Part shown: one piece after another, positions 1 through 10,812 of the stretch | Layout: the number at the start of each line of letters is the position of its first letter | Position numbering within the stretch: the stretch's first letter is position 1 | Translations under genes and position numbers: made by a program | The notes under the pieces: model-generated | Told to the model about the DNA's origin: nothing | Seen by the model: the letters and a program-made list of their open reading frames with translations, nothing else | Database searches by the model: none | Origin: Monosporascus cannonballus | Lineage: Eukaryota; Ascomycota; Sordariomycetes; Xylariales | Assembly (NCBI GenBank): GCA_004154925.1 | Contig: QJNS01000193.1 | Span: 62,001 to 126,000 of the forward strand | DNA: 64,000 bases | Reading direction: 5' to 3'

Positions 1-1
1 G

Positions 2-933
2 GGAGACGTAAGGGAGCTGGCCCTCGCTCAGAACGAGACCTACACCCTCGCCAAGCCGGGCCCCGTGCCCGATCGCCAGTCCGTGCCGCACCTCCACGAC
101 GCCATCCTCGACCCCACGGGCAAGTTCATCCTGTCGCCAGACCTGGGCGCGGACCTGGTCCGCGTCTACGCGGTCAAGCCCGACTCGATCGAGTGGACGG
201 AGCTGGACCCCGTCAAGGCCGCCCCGGGCTCGGGGCCCCGCCACGGCGCCTTCGCCGTCGCCGGCAAGAGGACCTTCTTCTACCTGCTCAACGAGCTGTC
301 CAACACCATTACCGGGTACCGGGTCACGTACAAGGCCGGGTCGGCGCTGGAGTTCGTCCGGATCTTCGACGTCAGCTCCCATGGCCCCGGCGGCAGCGTG
401 CCTAAGGGCACGCTCGCCGCTGAGATCGAGGTCTCGGTAAGTTACTTGCCCCCGCGGCCGCCGCGGGGGGCGGGNNNNNNNNNNCCCCGGGCCCCCCCCC
501 CCCCCCAACACACACACAAACACCGTTGGTCACTTCAATAGATGATGCCACGAGTTCTAACGTGATATGACGCGATGCATAGCCCGACCAGCGCTTCGTG
601 CTCATCTCATCTCGCTTCGAGAACTCCCTCACGATCCCGAACTTCGACAAGGCGAACAGCACGAGGCTCCCGTCGGACCCCATCGTGTCGTTCAAGATCG
701 ACCGGAGCGGCGCGCTCGAGCTCGTGCAGGAGGCGCCGGCCGGCGGCCGGAACCCCCGCGGCTTCTCGCTCAACAGGGCCGGCACCCTCGTCGCCTCGGC
801 CCTGCAGGACGACAACCGCGTCGTCATCATCGAGCGCGACGTCCGGTCCGGCAGGCTGGGCAAGATCGTGGCCTGGGCCACCGTCGGGGAGGGCCAGGGC
901 AACGGGCCCAGCTACGTCCTCTTTAACGAGTAG
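2..933 (+). CDS. Lactonase-family seven-bladed beta-propeller protein, 5' partial, two exons
   Basis: This is the C-terminal part of a fungal lactonase-family protein (Pfam Lactonase / 3-carboxymuconate cyclase type). Exon 1 is open from base 2 to 436 and continues upstream of the window; exon 2 runs 583-933 and ends in TAG. The join is phase 0: the donor GTAAGT is at 437, a CTAAC branch site at 557-561 and the acceptor ATAG ends at 582; this brings EIEVS next to PDQRFVL, a typical propeller strand sequence. Family hallmarks visible are PHLHDAILDPTGKF, a DLGADLVRVY strand, GSGPRHGAF, and RGFSLNRAGTLVAS near the end. The visible part is 261 residues of a family usually near 380-420, so roughly the first third is missing. 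Known members hydrolyse sugar lactones or cyclise carboxymuconate; the substrate here cannot be told. The intron holds a 10-N gap. An intact gene on codon evidence; family assignment is firm, exact activity is not. Confidence 0.9.
475..484. other. Assembly gap (10 N) in the lactonase intron
   Basis: Ten N bases flanked by GC-rich low-complexity sequence (CCGCGG repeats on the left, a long C run and CACACA on the right). The true intron length is therefore unknown; 146 nt is the assembled value. The gap does not touch the exons. Confidence 0.98.
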
Positions 934-3045
934 GTCGGGCGTGTGTGCCGCTCCGCTTGCAGGGGTAGCTCACTGGGTGACGGCGCTCAATGTATATAAA
1001 GCTCCGTGTCTAAGGGGTGAATCAAAAACTGAAGTTCAGTAAAGATGTTCTCCCAGCTAGTGACTCCATCTCATATTATAAACAGTGGTGTCTTGTCAGG
1101 GGTTAAGGGAGCGTGCGCATCACTGAGGGGACGCTAAGCTTTCTATGCGTCATTTCTACGCAATCGCCACGGGGCCGCTGCGGGGTGATTGCTATATAGG
1201 TAGTTGCTCATTCCCCTCTCAGGGGAAGAAGGGCAAGTTTCAGACTAGTCCTTAACATACACCTATTGTTCCTCTCACTCTGATCCCAAAAACAACCGAC
1301 ACGTCTCCCCGCCCGAGTTCGGCTCAGTCTGGAGATGAAGCGCTGATAATTTGGAGCACTGCAGCCAAATACGTCTTGGCAAACCATACGTGAGTCTTTT
1401 GCCGAGGTCCAAGTGCTTAGTTTAAAACTCTTAAGGCAATCCTGACCCATCTCCAAGGGCATCGCTAAGCCTTGTCGAGCTCGAATTTGGGCTTTGTAGC
1501 AAAGCGAATAATAACTCCGCCGGGGTGATGTTCTCACCTGTCTTGCCTTGTCTGTCTCCTTCTAGGGTGCTTGTGAACTAGAAAGTCCATCCGTGCCCCA
1601 GTGGATGGGGCTCTTGCTTTCGGCACACGGCAGGGTCGCCATTGAACTCGCTGATGCATTCGGTGCCGTCTCAGCAGTTGGGGTTCAGGGCGTCGGATGC
1701 CTGGCCGTCGGATATACAGTGGAGCTGGGCGAGAGCCGGGCTAGATAACACGGTGGCGTGGTGAAGTGGAGCTTCATTGAGGTATTGGCCTGGATATGTT
1801 AAAGGCTCTAAACCAGTTTGAAGTAAGGTATATTGTGGACTAAGCTCCAAAGATGCTTAGTTGAAGTCGGCGCGGGCGTCATGGAATGGCCGAAGCACTC
1901 GAGGATTATACCATCCAAGAGGCTTTCCCGTTATCATAACACAGCCATCAGGAGGATATGCCGTTCAGACAACTGATTATGTCCATCACCTATCCTGATC
2001 CATTGTGCATCTCAAATCTAGGAGATGATGTACTGAATCCGCATAGGGGGCAATTCCTGTAATTAGGAGAGGAGTGCCAAAGCGCATTAGGCCGCAACCC
2101 TTTGCCGGCAAGGGGTGCTACTACGTCAAACTAGTATAGAGGTATAGTGTCGGTTTGGGATTCATAGCAATCCTCCGGAGAATGAATTACACCGGTTGTG
2201 CTGCGGTTGCGGCCGCGAGTCGGGTAGGTGCGGCGACATCGCTTGAGTCTGAGGAAGTATCCACCCTAGTCCGACGCCGATCCTGACTCCGGGCCACTTT
2301 CGTCTGACGGAATCCGCTTCGCGACTATCCTGGCATCTCCGACCCAGTGGCGCGCTTCCGAATGGGTCAGGAGTTGCCTAAGCCAAATCGCATGCCGATG
2401 TTATGGTATACTTCGTACTCAGTGAATATCTGGACCGTCTTGACACATTCTCGAAAATGGGGGGTTGCAAAACTAATGGGGGCGTGTCTCCTGGTATATA
2501 GCAGAAAAGGGGCTTGGGTAGGAGGAGGACGCTTTTCATAAATAGGAAGCGACGTAAACGGTATGCAATTTCCGTTAGTATCCCCCTATCTGCATTTTTG
2601 CACGGACTACCTTGGCATCGGTTACATATCTTCATAATGTATGGCGGACGCTTATAACTAATGACGTTTTAGCGACTGCATTCCACCCGCGCTTAGAAAT
2701 ATTCCAGTATTTGGCAGCTTCAGGAATGCGATCCCTTAGCAGATACTGCAGATGCCACATTGAGATTGTCAGCTGGCAGGAAAGGTCCCAAAGTTTGGTA
2801 TCCTTAGCACTACACATCATCACTCGTCCTTAGCGAGCGTAGAATTAAACCATGCTAGGTTTGTCATAACCACCTTCCAGCTGGCCCTTCCCGAGCTACA
2901 AGTGATTAGCAGTCATCTTCAAAATAACTGGTCGTCATGGCCTACCTTAGTTCCGCCCGGACCCTCGTTCCGCCCACCTCTCGACAGAGACTAACACTAG
3001 ACTCCGAACGCCAACGCAATAAGTTCAGTACCCCCAACCATTTAC
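934..3045. other. Intergenic spacer with no supported gene
   Basis: About 2.1 kb of mixed composition between two genes. The open frames in it (for example 1208-1537 minus and 2347-2541 plus) are short, mutually overlapping and show no recognisable domain. It must contain the 3' ends of both flanking transcripts, which run towards each other here, but no clear polyadenylation signal stands out. No tRNA, rRNA or repeat was recognised. Confidence 0.6.
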
Positions 3046-3846
3046 TTACTTCGGAGCATCGGTAAGCGGCACGTATCTGACCCCGTAGAGCTTCTTCTTC
3101 TCAACCTTGCCGTTCTCGTCCTTATCCACGGTCCAGATGTACTGGTCCCAGCCGCCCTTGTCGCTCACGGGGATGAACATGCGACCGGGGCTACGCAGCT
3201 GTTGCACGAGTTCCTCGTGGAGCTCGACCGCCGCCGCACCGACGTGGATCGCGTCCCAGCCGCCAACCTCGTCCTTGGTCTCGGCATCGGCGTCGGCGGG
3301 TCCCCCGACGCCGGGCTTGCTGTCGCTGCGCGGCTCGGACCAGCCCTTGCGGCCGTCGCCGACGCGGAAACGCACGCGGCCCGAGTCGAGCAACCGCGCG
3401 CCCTCGGCGGACTTGCGCATGTTGGCCTCGCCGAGGTCACGCAGCTCCTTGATGTGCTCGAGGCCGACGACGACGCCGTCCTCGCCCACGAGCTCGGCGA
3501 GCACGTGCGTCAGGTAGCCGCTGCCGCTGCCGATGTCGAGGACGCGGCGGGGGCGGCCCGCCTGCCCGACGACGCGCGGCACGCCCTCGGCGCTCTGCTC
3601 CTCTGCTACCTTGGGCAGCAGGAACGGCAGCAGCGACTCGACGGCGCTCGCGTGCATGTGGGGCGCGCTGATGGTGGCGTGGTGACCGATGGGCTGCGGG
3701 CTGTCCTCGTAGGGCGACAACGGCGCGTAGTGGGCGCGGTCGACCCTGAGGAATGCCTCCTTGACGAGGGGCTGCGTGATGAGCTTGTTGCGCCAGAGGT
3801 TCTCGACCAGGGACTGGTTCGAGGTTCCGGAGCTGCGCCAGGCCAT
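3046..3846 (-). CDS. Protein-L-isoaspartate(D-aspartate) O-methyltransferase
   Basis: PIMT-family repair enzyme that methylates the side-chain carboxyl of L-isoaspartyl residues using S-adenosylmethionine. The 266-residue protein starts MAWRSSGTSN, the usual start of eukaryotic PCMT1-like proteins, so codon 3846-3844 is chosen although the frame stays open 34 codons upstream. Visible motifs: the substrate-loop signature GHHATISAPHMHA (residues 54-66), SAM motif I VLDIGSGSGY (102-111), the acidic post-I strand VVGLE (126-130), GDG (163-165), motif II WDAIHVGAAA (197-206) and motif III LRSPGRMFIPV (217-227). It is longer than the ~227-residue animal enzyme because of inserts around residues 80-100 and 165-195, the latter Asp/Gly/Pro-rich. 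Single exon, GC-rich codon use, no damage, although it lies 450 bp from a RIP-mutated transposon. Probably cytosolic housekeeping. Confidence 0.95.
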   Translation of the reverse strand: MAWRSSGTSNQSLVENLWRNKLITQPLVKEAFLRVDRAHYAPLSPYEDSPQPIGHHATISAPHMHASAVESLLPFLLPKVAEEQSAEGVPRVVGQAGRPRRVLDIGSGSGYLTHVLAELVGEDGVVVGLEHIKELRDLGEANMRKSAEGARLLDSGRVRFRVGDGRKGWSEPRSDSKPGVGGPADADAETKDEVGGWDAIHVGAAAVELHEELVQQLRSPGRMFIPVSDKGGWDQYIWTVDKDENGKVEKKKLYGVRYVPLTDAPK

Positions 3847-4290
3847 GTTGATGGATCGCGACGGTTGTTGGTTCACAGCTGAGTTTTGATTGAGGGGTCG
3901 GATCAGGCCCAGGATTGCCCAGAGGCGGGGTACTGTTTTGGAATGCACCTTTTCAGTTGTTCGACTGTATACCTTGAGAAATATTGATGCTTTATTTGTA
4001 AGTTACGGCGAGCACCGAGAATGTCGAGAATGGAGCACAAGGTTATGGATGTGGGACAGCGTTAGTCATAGAAGTTTACGAATATTGATGTCTGGCTAAT
4101 ACACAAACAATTCTTATGAATGTCGTGTAGCAGCGATAAAGGAAGGCTAGGAGAGTATGATGACATAACGGCATGATAAACTTGACGTGATAGCAGATGC
4201 ACGCAGGGATCCAGTATGTAGAAGTGTGGGGTACAAGGCCCACCTGCCCGTACGGGAAGTGGGCGAAGGATGCACCGAGATACCTGTGGT
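3847..4290. promoter_or_regulatory. Upstream region of the methyltransferase gene
   Basis: This stretch must hold the promoter and 5' leader of the minus-strand methyltransferase gene. Reading frame stays open to an upstream ATG at 3948-3946, giving a possible 34-residue basic/hydrophobic extension. No TATA box or CT-rich block is distinct enough to name. The right edge at 4296 is the TA target of the first DNA transposon, so the intact promoter region is at most about 450 bp. Confidence 0.4.
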
Positions 4291-4296
4291 GCTTTA

Positions 4297-6402
4297 TCCG
4301 CTTGAAGGCGACAGGGCGCTAGCCGCAACAATTTTTTAGCGGGTCAATTAGCCTAGAACAGAAACTAGGCCTACTAAAGCTTTATTAAGGTTACGTTATT
4401 TCATAGAAATGTAAGTGCGAAAATGCTTTAAATATTGACGTTAACGATATTGTTATCTTTTTTTTCTGTTCAATATTATGTTTTTTGCCAATTTTCAGTA
4501 CAAAATCAAGTTAAAATGGAACGGAAATGGAAAATTACAAATGTTAAAATAAAATCACAAATTTCTGCAGTATATTTAAACCTTAATGCGTATAAAAAAG
4601 ACCTTATAAATAAAGTTATTTTCTGCCTTAATACGCCGTTTAATCCATTAATTAAAACTTATTTTAAGTTATTAATTATCGATAAACGTAAAGTTTAAAT
4701 AAGGCCATTATTATTTATTTTATTAAAATTATTTTTTATTTTTATATTATATTAATTAATTAAAAAATAAATATAATAAATTAATAATTTCGAATCCGAA
4801 TAAAAAAAGATTACGAATACGTAATTATTTATAATACGATATATATATTAAAAAATTATATTTATTTTTTTATCTTAATTTATATATATAATTTTAAAAA
4901 CATTTCGGTTAATATATATTAAATGGATTCGGATTTTACCCCGTATTACCCGATTATTAATGTTTTTTTTTGCGATTAATAATAAGTTATTTATTAACGG
5001 TTGCAAATTTAGAATTATAAATGTTATTTTAAGTTATTTTTCGAACGTTATAATAAATAAGTTAAATAAATATAAACGAAAATATTTAAGCTTTACGTCT
5101 TAAAGTCTAATATTAATATAAATAAATATATCGTAAAATATAACAGCAAATCGCTTTTTAATATTACGATTTCGAATAAAGTTAATAATACGGATTTTAA
5201 AGCCTAGATCTTAGCTTATTATGGGTTATTTATAATATGGATAAATTATTATTTAGGCAAAGGCGGAAGTTTTATAAACGATTTATAAGTAAAAATTAAA
5301 AAATCGATAAAAAATAATAATTTATTAAATTTAATTTAATATATAATTATTTATTTTATGAATAAATTTTAAAATATTTATAATTTTCCGTATTATGTAT
5401 TCCTTAATAACTTTTTTTATTATAGTTATTTTTGTAATTATGCGAAAAAGGTTTAGTAATAATAAGTATAATCTAAAAAAAATATAAAATAACGAAATAA
5501 TTTGTTAATTTAAAAAATATTAAAGGTATTACTTTATTTTTTAATTAAGTAATGGAATTTTTAATATTTAATAATAAGATATATTAAGTTATTTGGGTTA
5601 ATAATTTAATCGTTTTATTTTTTAATATTAGGTGGATGGCGAAAAAACGGATTTTATTAATTCGAAAAAAGCTTAAGGCAGGAAATAAATATAAAATTTT
5701 TGTCCGTAATTTTTTTGAAAAGAAAGTAGAAAAAACGGTTATAATATTTCGAATTACTTATAAATATAATTTTAATATAAACGGCGTTAATTTCGGTCAT
5801 TAACGGAGGTTTAGATTTAAATAAGATTATAGATTTCGGCGTAACGTAATGTAAATTTTTATATATAATTTTTTGCCTTACGTTATCGTTAATAAATATT
5901 TTTTTTGTAGAAATAAGGTAAATTTATATGGAAATTATATTAAAACGTAATTGCTTTTTGCAAAGTATTAATTAATAAAGATATTCGATATTTTAGATTA
6001 TTTTTTAATAGCTGATAAAGAACTTTAGTAAGTTTTTTCCGTATTGATAATATAGAAATCCTTATTAATTAGTACCGGAAAGTTTTAACGAAATTCTTTT
6101 TAAGGTATTAAGTTTATCTGGAGTATATTTATCGTAATACGCGGTAAATAAAGCTTTAAATTGGAAGTAATAATGCTGTAAATCGGCAGCTAACCCGATA
6201 TATAATATTTCGTTACGCAGAATGTGGTATTGCGATTTGTAATAATAACCGGTATTAGTACTTATATCATAATGTAGAATAAATGTGGTTAAAGGTAGCT
6301 TTTCCTGTGTTAGCTAATTGGGTCAATATGGCGAATCAAAAAAGAGTGCTGAGAAACTAGAGAAAAATTGTTACGGCTAGCGCCCTGTCACATTCAAGCG
6401 GA
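4297..6402 (+). mobile_element. TA-flanked DNA transposon, RIP-mutated (probable Tc1/mariner)
   Basis: A 2.1 kb element with about 42 bp terminal inverted repeats, 4297-4338 and 6361-6402, beginning TCCGCTTGA and differing at about three positions. Both ends abut a TA dinucleotide (4295-4296 and 6403-6404), the target duplication expected for Tc1/mariner. The interior is heavily AT-mutated with all frames broken. A plus-strand stretch at about 5630-5960 (beginning RWMAKKRILL, with stops only of TAA/TAG type) resembles the middle of a Tc1-like transposase, but the catalytic residues cannot be placed with certainty. The last 220 bp are related to the shorter element at 6438-6830. Element boundaries are well supported; superfamily is an inference from target site, length and weak protein similarity. 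Confidence 0.75.
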
Positions 6403-6437
6403 TACGTTTCATACAGTAACAACTTTACATAAAGATA

Positions 6438-6830
6438 TCCGCTTGAGGGCGATAAGGCGTAGCGCCAATAATTCTTCTGAAGGTGAGTGGCACTTTTTTT
6501 TTATTCGCACATATTAACCCAATCAGCTTCCGCAGGGAAAGCTACCTTTAATCACACCTATTTGGCATTATGATACAAGTACTAACACGGGTCATAATTG
6601 CATATCGCAACATCATGCTTCAAGTAACGAAACCTTATATATCGGGGTAGTTACCGATTTATAGCCACTATCCTTAACGTTAATACTTAAAAGTACCTTC
6701 GCAGTTCCGTTCTTATGATATAACGCAACTTAATGGAATTTTAATAGGCTTAAAATGGGCTTGGCTTCCGTTTTAGGCCTAAGATCTTTAGAAATTTGTT
6801 AGTACTGACGTCTTGTCGCCCTCAAGAGGA
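6438..6830 (-). mobile_element. 393 bp internally deleted relative of the TA-flanked transposon
   Basis: A short element with the same terminus family as 4297-6402: the left end TCCGCTTGAGGGCGA matches the inverse of the right end in about 20 of 23 positions, and TA flanks both sides (6436-6437, 6831-6832). Its first ~225 bp are an inverted copy of the last ~220 bp of the larger element, with differences mostly C/T or G/A. It has no coding capacity and looks like a MITE-type derivative that depended on the larger element. Composition is less AT-rich than its neighbour. Confidence 0.75.
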
Positions 6831-6832
6831 TA

Positions 6833-7114
6833 CACTTTACAGCTTAGATATCGCTATAGGGGGGTACAATGTATTAAGTACTACCGCGCTAGAAGTCGGC
6901 CTGCCAGGTCAACCAGGTAGGTAACGCCAGGAAGGTTAGTGCCTAACCCAGCTCATACCCTCACCCCTTGACAAGTTGCGGTATTATTCTATTATTAGGA
7001 ACAAGTCGGGCGAACGGGACCAACTCGAGATGGCCATCATGCTTCGGGAAGGGGTAGTGTCAGGGAAAATGGTAAAGTACGGAGTGAAAGGCAGAAGAAG
7101 CAGCCCAGCAGGTG
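6833..7114. other. Spacer between DNA transposons
   Basis: A 280 bp stretch of normal composition between the 393 bp element and the pogo-type element. No gene, RNA or repeat recognised. It may be original host sequence separating independent insertions. Confidence 0.5.
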
Positions 7115-9931
7115 GGTCATAGTATGGGTAAGATGACCCCCCCATCCGCGCTCCACCCCATCAACGCGCCACCCCACAACCGCGTTACGCGTCAATCCAC
7201 TTACTGATTTCTTTCCATATAAAAAGCTTCTCAATAACGCTTTAAAAAATTGAAAAAATTATCTTTTTTTTAGCAGAATCTGCGCTTTCGAACGATATGC
7301 AGCCTTCAGTTCAATTCCGTACGGCGCAGGCGATTAACGAAATAATACGTAGGAAATCTTTGCGTTTAGCCTTTAAGGGTTATTAGGTTAATAGAAAATA
7401 TATCTTACGCCGCATCCAAGGTATACGGATAAAAGAAAAATTCGATAAAAGTCGTTAAAAGCTATTACGAATCCAAAAGGAAATTTTAGCCCATTAAATT
7501 ATCGTATAAGGTTAATTAAAATATGCGTTATTCCATTCGCGATTCCGCTTATACGCATAATACCTTCTGATTAATAACGACAGCCTTAAACGCTTAAGAA
7601 AAAATTAAATAATTTGATTTTTACGTCGCCATCCTGGAATTAGGATTATTAAAAGTAAATTTATTAATTATAGGCATCTAAATCACGTTTTCTTAGCTTT
7701 TATTAATGTTTTATTCGGACGTTTTTCCTTACCGGAAATTAAAGCTATTAAATAAAAAAACCGATTTAATATGGACAAAATCGGAATAATAAAAAATATA
7801 GGCGAAAATTATTTCGTCTTTAGAAAAACCTTTAGAAAAAATATCTTTTTGAAAAATATTTTTAAAAAAAGGTGGATTATTATAATTGCCTATTTTAATG
7901 TTAACGGGCGATTATTACCGTTTTTCGTAATTTTTTAGCGGCGTTAACGTATAATAACAATAATTTCTTAATTCGGATAATAAAGTATATAAAAGTTAAT
8001 ATTTTATTACGTTAGAAAACGGCTAAACGAATAACGAAATCAGCTTAAAATAACTTTGCGAAATTTTTATTCCCTATATTAAGCCCAAGAACCCGGACGA
8101 ATAAAAGTTATTAATAATTAATAATTATAAAAACCATATTACCGAAAACTTTATATAAATATATTTTTAAAATAAGATATATATTATTTTCTTATTTATT
8201 TACGTTATTTATGTTTTTTAATTTTTTAACGTAAATATATTCGTTATTTTAAAATAAAAATACCGTTATTAATTTTGCGAACGTTATTACGGGCGAGCTT
8301 TCGAAATTATAAATAAAATTAATTTCCTTTGGGCGTTTACGAAAATATGATACAAGGTTATAATAATTTCGGAATATATTATAAAGGGCTAAAAAGTAAT
8401 AGGTTTACGTTTTATTAATAACGTACTACACAAGCTCGCGGCTCCGTTTTTAGCACTTCGTAACAACAAATCCAAATAACTCAACCACAACATATCCAAT
8501 TGGTTCAAATCAATAGATTCTTTTTCGCCAGACGTATTTACAGCTTATCTAACAAGCGCACCCATATATTAAGCCTTATTGCGGACGTAATTTTGTTTTT
8601 TGGTCCCCCCAACCCGTACGCGACCGACTGCCTTCCGACAAAATCCAAACCAATATTACCCCCATTTCGAAAGTATTAAAACCGACCGACGATAAAACGA
8701 TTACCGACCGAATTCCCAACCCATATACGCGAATACTTTTTATCCGGCTTTAATACGTGGAAGATATTCGCAAAAATACGTCGTATAAGGGCTTGTTGGA
8801 CGACGCGTTATAGGGCTGCGGGGCAAGGCTGTAGGGCTTGTTAGGGTACGTCGGGAGGCGCGTCGGGGGGCGCGTCGGAGGGCATATCGCGGCATTATAG
8901 GACTTGTCGAAGCAACTATTCGATTTTACGTATTTAATAAACGTTTTTAATAAAAAGGAATACTTACTATACGGGATGAATAAATTTTTTTAATGGACAA
9001 AAAAGGTGGTAGTAAAAAAAAAGTTGTTGATAGTTATTAGAAGTAATTGGTTACGAACGGATTGGAGGGATTAAAAGTTAAATAACGTCCGTAATAGCCC
9101 TTAATATATGCATGCACTTGTTAAAAAGCCGTAGATACGTTTGGAGAAAAAGGATACCGTCGATTTGAATCAATTGGATATGTTGTGGTTAAGTTATTTG
9201 GATTAGTTGTTGCGAAGTGCTAAAAACGGAGCCGCGAGCTTGTGGGAGCCGCGAGCTTGTGTATGACGTTAAAGTAAAGATATTAAATAATAAATATATT
9301 AAAGAAAAAAGGGAAATAATAAATATATTTACCCGGAAATTAACTTTTACCTTAAAACGATTTAACTTTTTATTTTAAATAATTATTTTAAGTATTAAAA
9401 TATTTAAATTATTTAAGGAATTAATTCGGATCGAAAAAGCCCTAGTATAAATTAATTTAATTTACGGAAATCTTACCGTATGCTTTTTATTTTGCAAGTT
9501 CGCCAAAGCCTTTAACGTTAAAACTGTTAAACTTTTTGCTACCGAAGTGTTTAATAAGTAAATAATTGCAGCCCTTAAAAAAGCGAAACTTAAAAAGCGT
9601 AGGAAAATGTAATCCGAGCCTAATAAGGGCTTCGTAAAGATAATTTCGGTTAGGAAGATAAAGGTAAGGCGGAAGGCCCTTACGAAGGGACGTTTTACCG
9701 TTATTCGGCAAAATCAATAGGAAACCGAGCCTTCCGGAAACGACGAAAATAACGAGGTGGAAGCGGATTATATCATTATACGGTTTACTTAATATGGAAT
9801 TAATTGATAAAGTGGCTATTGAGATATTGTTATTTGAATGGAGAGGTTGTTGTGGCGATGGCTTCAAAATTGGGTGGAGCGTTGATGGGGTGGAGCGCGG
9901 ATGGGGGGGTCATCTTAGTAAATAGATGACC
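7115..9931 (+). mobile_element. Fot1/pogo-type DNA transposon with RIP-mutated transposase, interrupted by a nested element
   Basis: Terminal inverted repeats of about 60 bp (7115-7175 and 9871-9931) begin GGTCAT, then eight variable bases, then TAAGATGACC and a C-run; from there they are nearly identical. The plus-strand interior reads as a pogo/Tigger/Fot1 transposase: a helix-turn-helix CENP-B-like N-terminus from about 7270, FLRRHPGIR (7618 onward), the first acidic motif NMDKIGI (Asp codon 7774-7776), a NVNGRLLPFFVIF segment, then after one frame change near 7950-8020 a YKNHITENF segment in place of DGHxSHITxxF and NVNIFVILK in place of LDVxxF; the second and third Asp codons are now Asn (GAC/GAT to AAC/AAT). 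A Lys/Arg-rich C-terminus (AALKKAKLKKRRKM) follows after the nested insertion. All stops are TAA/TAG/TGA explicable by C-to-T or G-to-A. Non-functional, RIP-inactivated. Confidence 0.85.
8426..9263. mobile_element. Nested 0.84 kb element with ~200 bp terminal inverted repeats
   Basis: The segments at about 8426-8640 and 9040-9263 are inverted copies of each other over roughly 200 bp, with ends CACAAGCTCGCGGCTCC. They interrupt the pogo-type transposase near its C-terminal third; coding similarity resumes after 9263. The central ~400 bp is non-coding and includes a short tandem GC-rich motif (GGGGCGCGTC-like units near 8850-8880). The right end carries a duplicated 17 bp copy of the terminus (9230-9263). 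Possible target duplication TAACGT/TGACGT at the junctions, allowing one RIP change. Long TIRs without coding capacity suggest a non-autonomous Mutator-like or foldback element; the superfamily is not established. Confidence 0.7.
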
Positions 9932-9959
9932 ATTAATGCCTGCCCTTTTCTAACTACTC

Positions 9960-10032
9960 GGGGGCGAAGCCCCCCTATATATACACAAACTGGAGCCTCA
10001 CTGGTGGGGCGCTGGCCCCCGGAAAGGGGGCC
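9960..10032. other. Two strong GC-rich hairpins
   Basis: GGGGGC (9960-9965) pairs with GCCCCC (9969-9974) across GAA, and GGCCCCC (10014-10020) pairs with GGGGGCC (10026-10032) across GGAAA. They sit just outside the pogo-type element in a 250 bp normal-composition stretch (9932-10197) that otherwise holds nothing recognisable. Role unknown. Confidence 0.6.
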
Positions 10033-10197
10033 GCACCTTGGCACCTGACAGGTAGCGTTCCCCTTCTCTGTACTTTAGTAGGGACGAGGACGCGGGCGAC
10101 GACGCCGCAGGCTTCTCGGGATGTGATAACCGAGTGCTGCAAGAGCATTCCCAGGCCGCGATCAAGTACGAAGTTCTCCGTTACGAACTGCTCTTGA

Positions 10198-10812
10198 ACT
10201 GTCTATTTAATCCCTCTCCTCGCCTTCAGCAGTGAAGCGCTACCTCGCAAGCTCTGTCAATTCTCTCGCCCTGATTGCTTCTTTGACGATAAATCTTGGG
10301 ATCCTTCCAGACTGCGCAAGTTAACGAGCAAGTCTGCCTCCTCCGCCTCGCACCGTAAGAAACAGATCCCTTCTGCAGACATCTGGACTCCTCGGTCCAG
10401 CGGGGACTGCAAGGGCGCAGGCCACCTAGAAAGTACGTTACAGAAAAGCTTTATAGTGAACCTCTGTTTACAATGGTCCTTAGAACCGCCAGGGCTCGAT
10501 ATCATTTTGGAGTCGTTTGACTTGTCATACAACAGCCATGCAGAAGCTGGTGTGATCATCGACGGATTGTTGGATTATCTTGCAGAATCTGCAGGTCCCG
10601 AGGAGGATGAAGTTCCACATACACGCGGCAGCGTGTCTATGTCCGTCATCCTGGAGCGTGACAGCCACCGGGACTCTACTTCCGAGACGGAACACGAGCA
10701 TCAATCACAAGCGGGGAAGGCCTTCGACGGGACAGCTGGGCCTTCCGAAATGCAGCGGCAAAGAAGAAAGAATGGTCTAACGTCAGTCAGGCATACCGCT
10801 CGGATCCAATGA
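10198..10812 (+). pseudogene. Open coding-like relic of unknown family
   Basis: The frame is open for 204 codons (10198-10812, TGA at the end) with no early ATG, so if real it is an internal exon or a truncated gene. The predicted sequence is a mixed globular stretch (including PPGLDIILESFDL and a VIIDGLLDYLAES helix) followed by a Ser/Glu/His/Arg-rich low-complexity tail. I do not recognise the family. The minus-strand frame at 10257-10559 is regarded as its shadow. Downstream frames continue the same low-complexity style in other phases up to about 12700, which suggests one larger gene broken by indels. Composition is normal, so this decay is not RIP. Confidence 0.35.

Noticed and set aside
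1208..1537. 109-codon minus-strand frame in the first intergenic region
   Set aside because: No domain, Arg/Ser-rich chance text, no conserved start context.
4435..4698. 87-codon plus frame inside the TA-flanked transposon
   Set aside because: Lys/Asn/Ile-rich text typical of AT-rich chance frames and no transposase motif.
7037..7234. 65-codon minus frame across the pogo-type left TIR
   Set aside because: Spans the repeat boundary and is explained by the TIR sequence.
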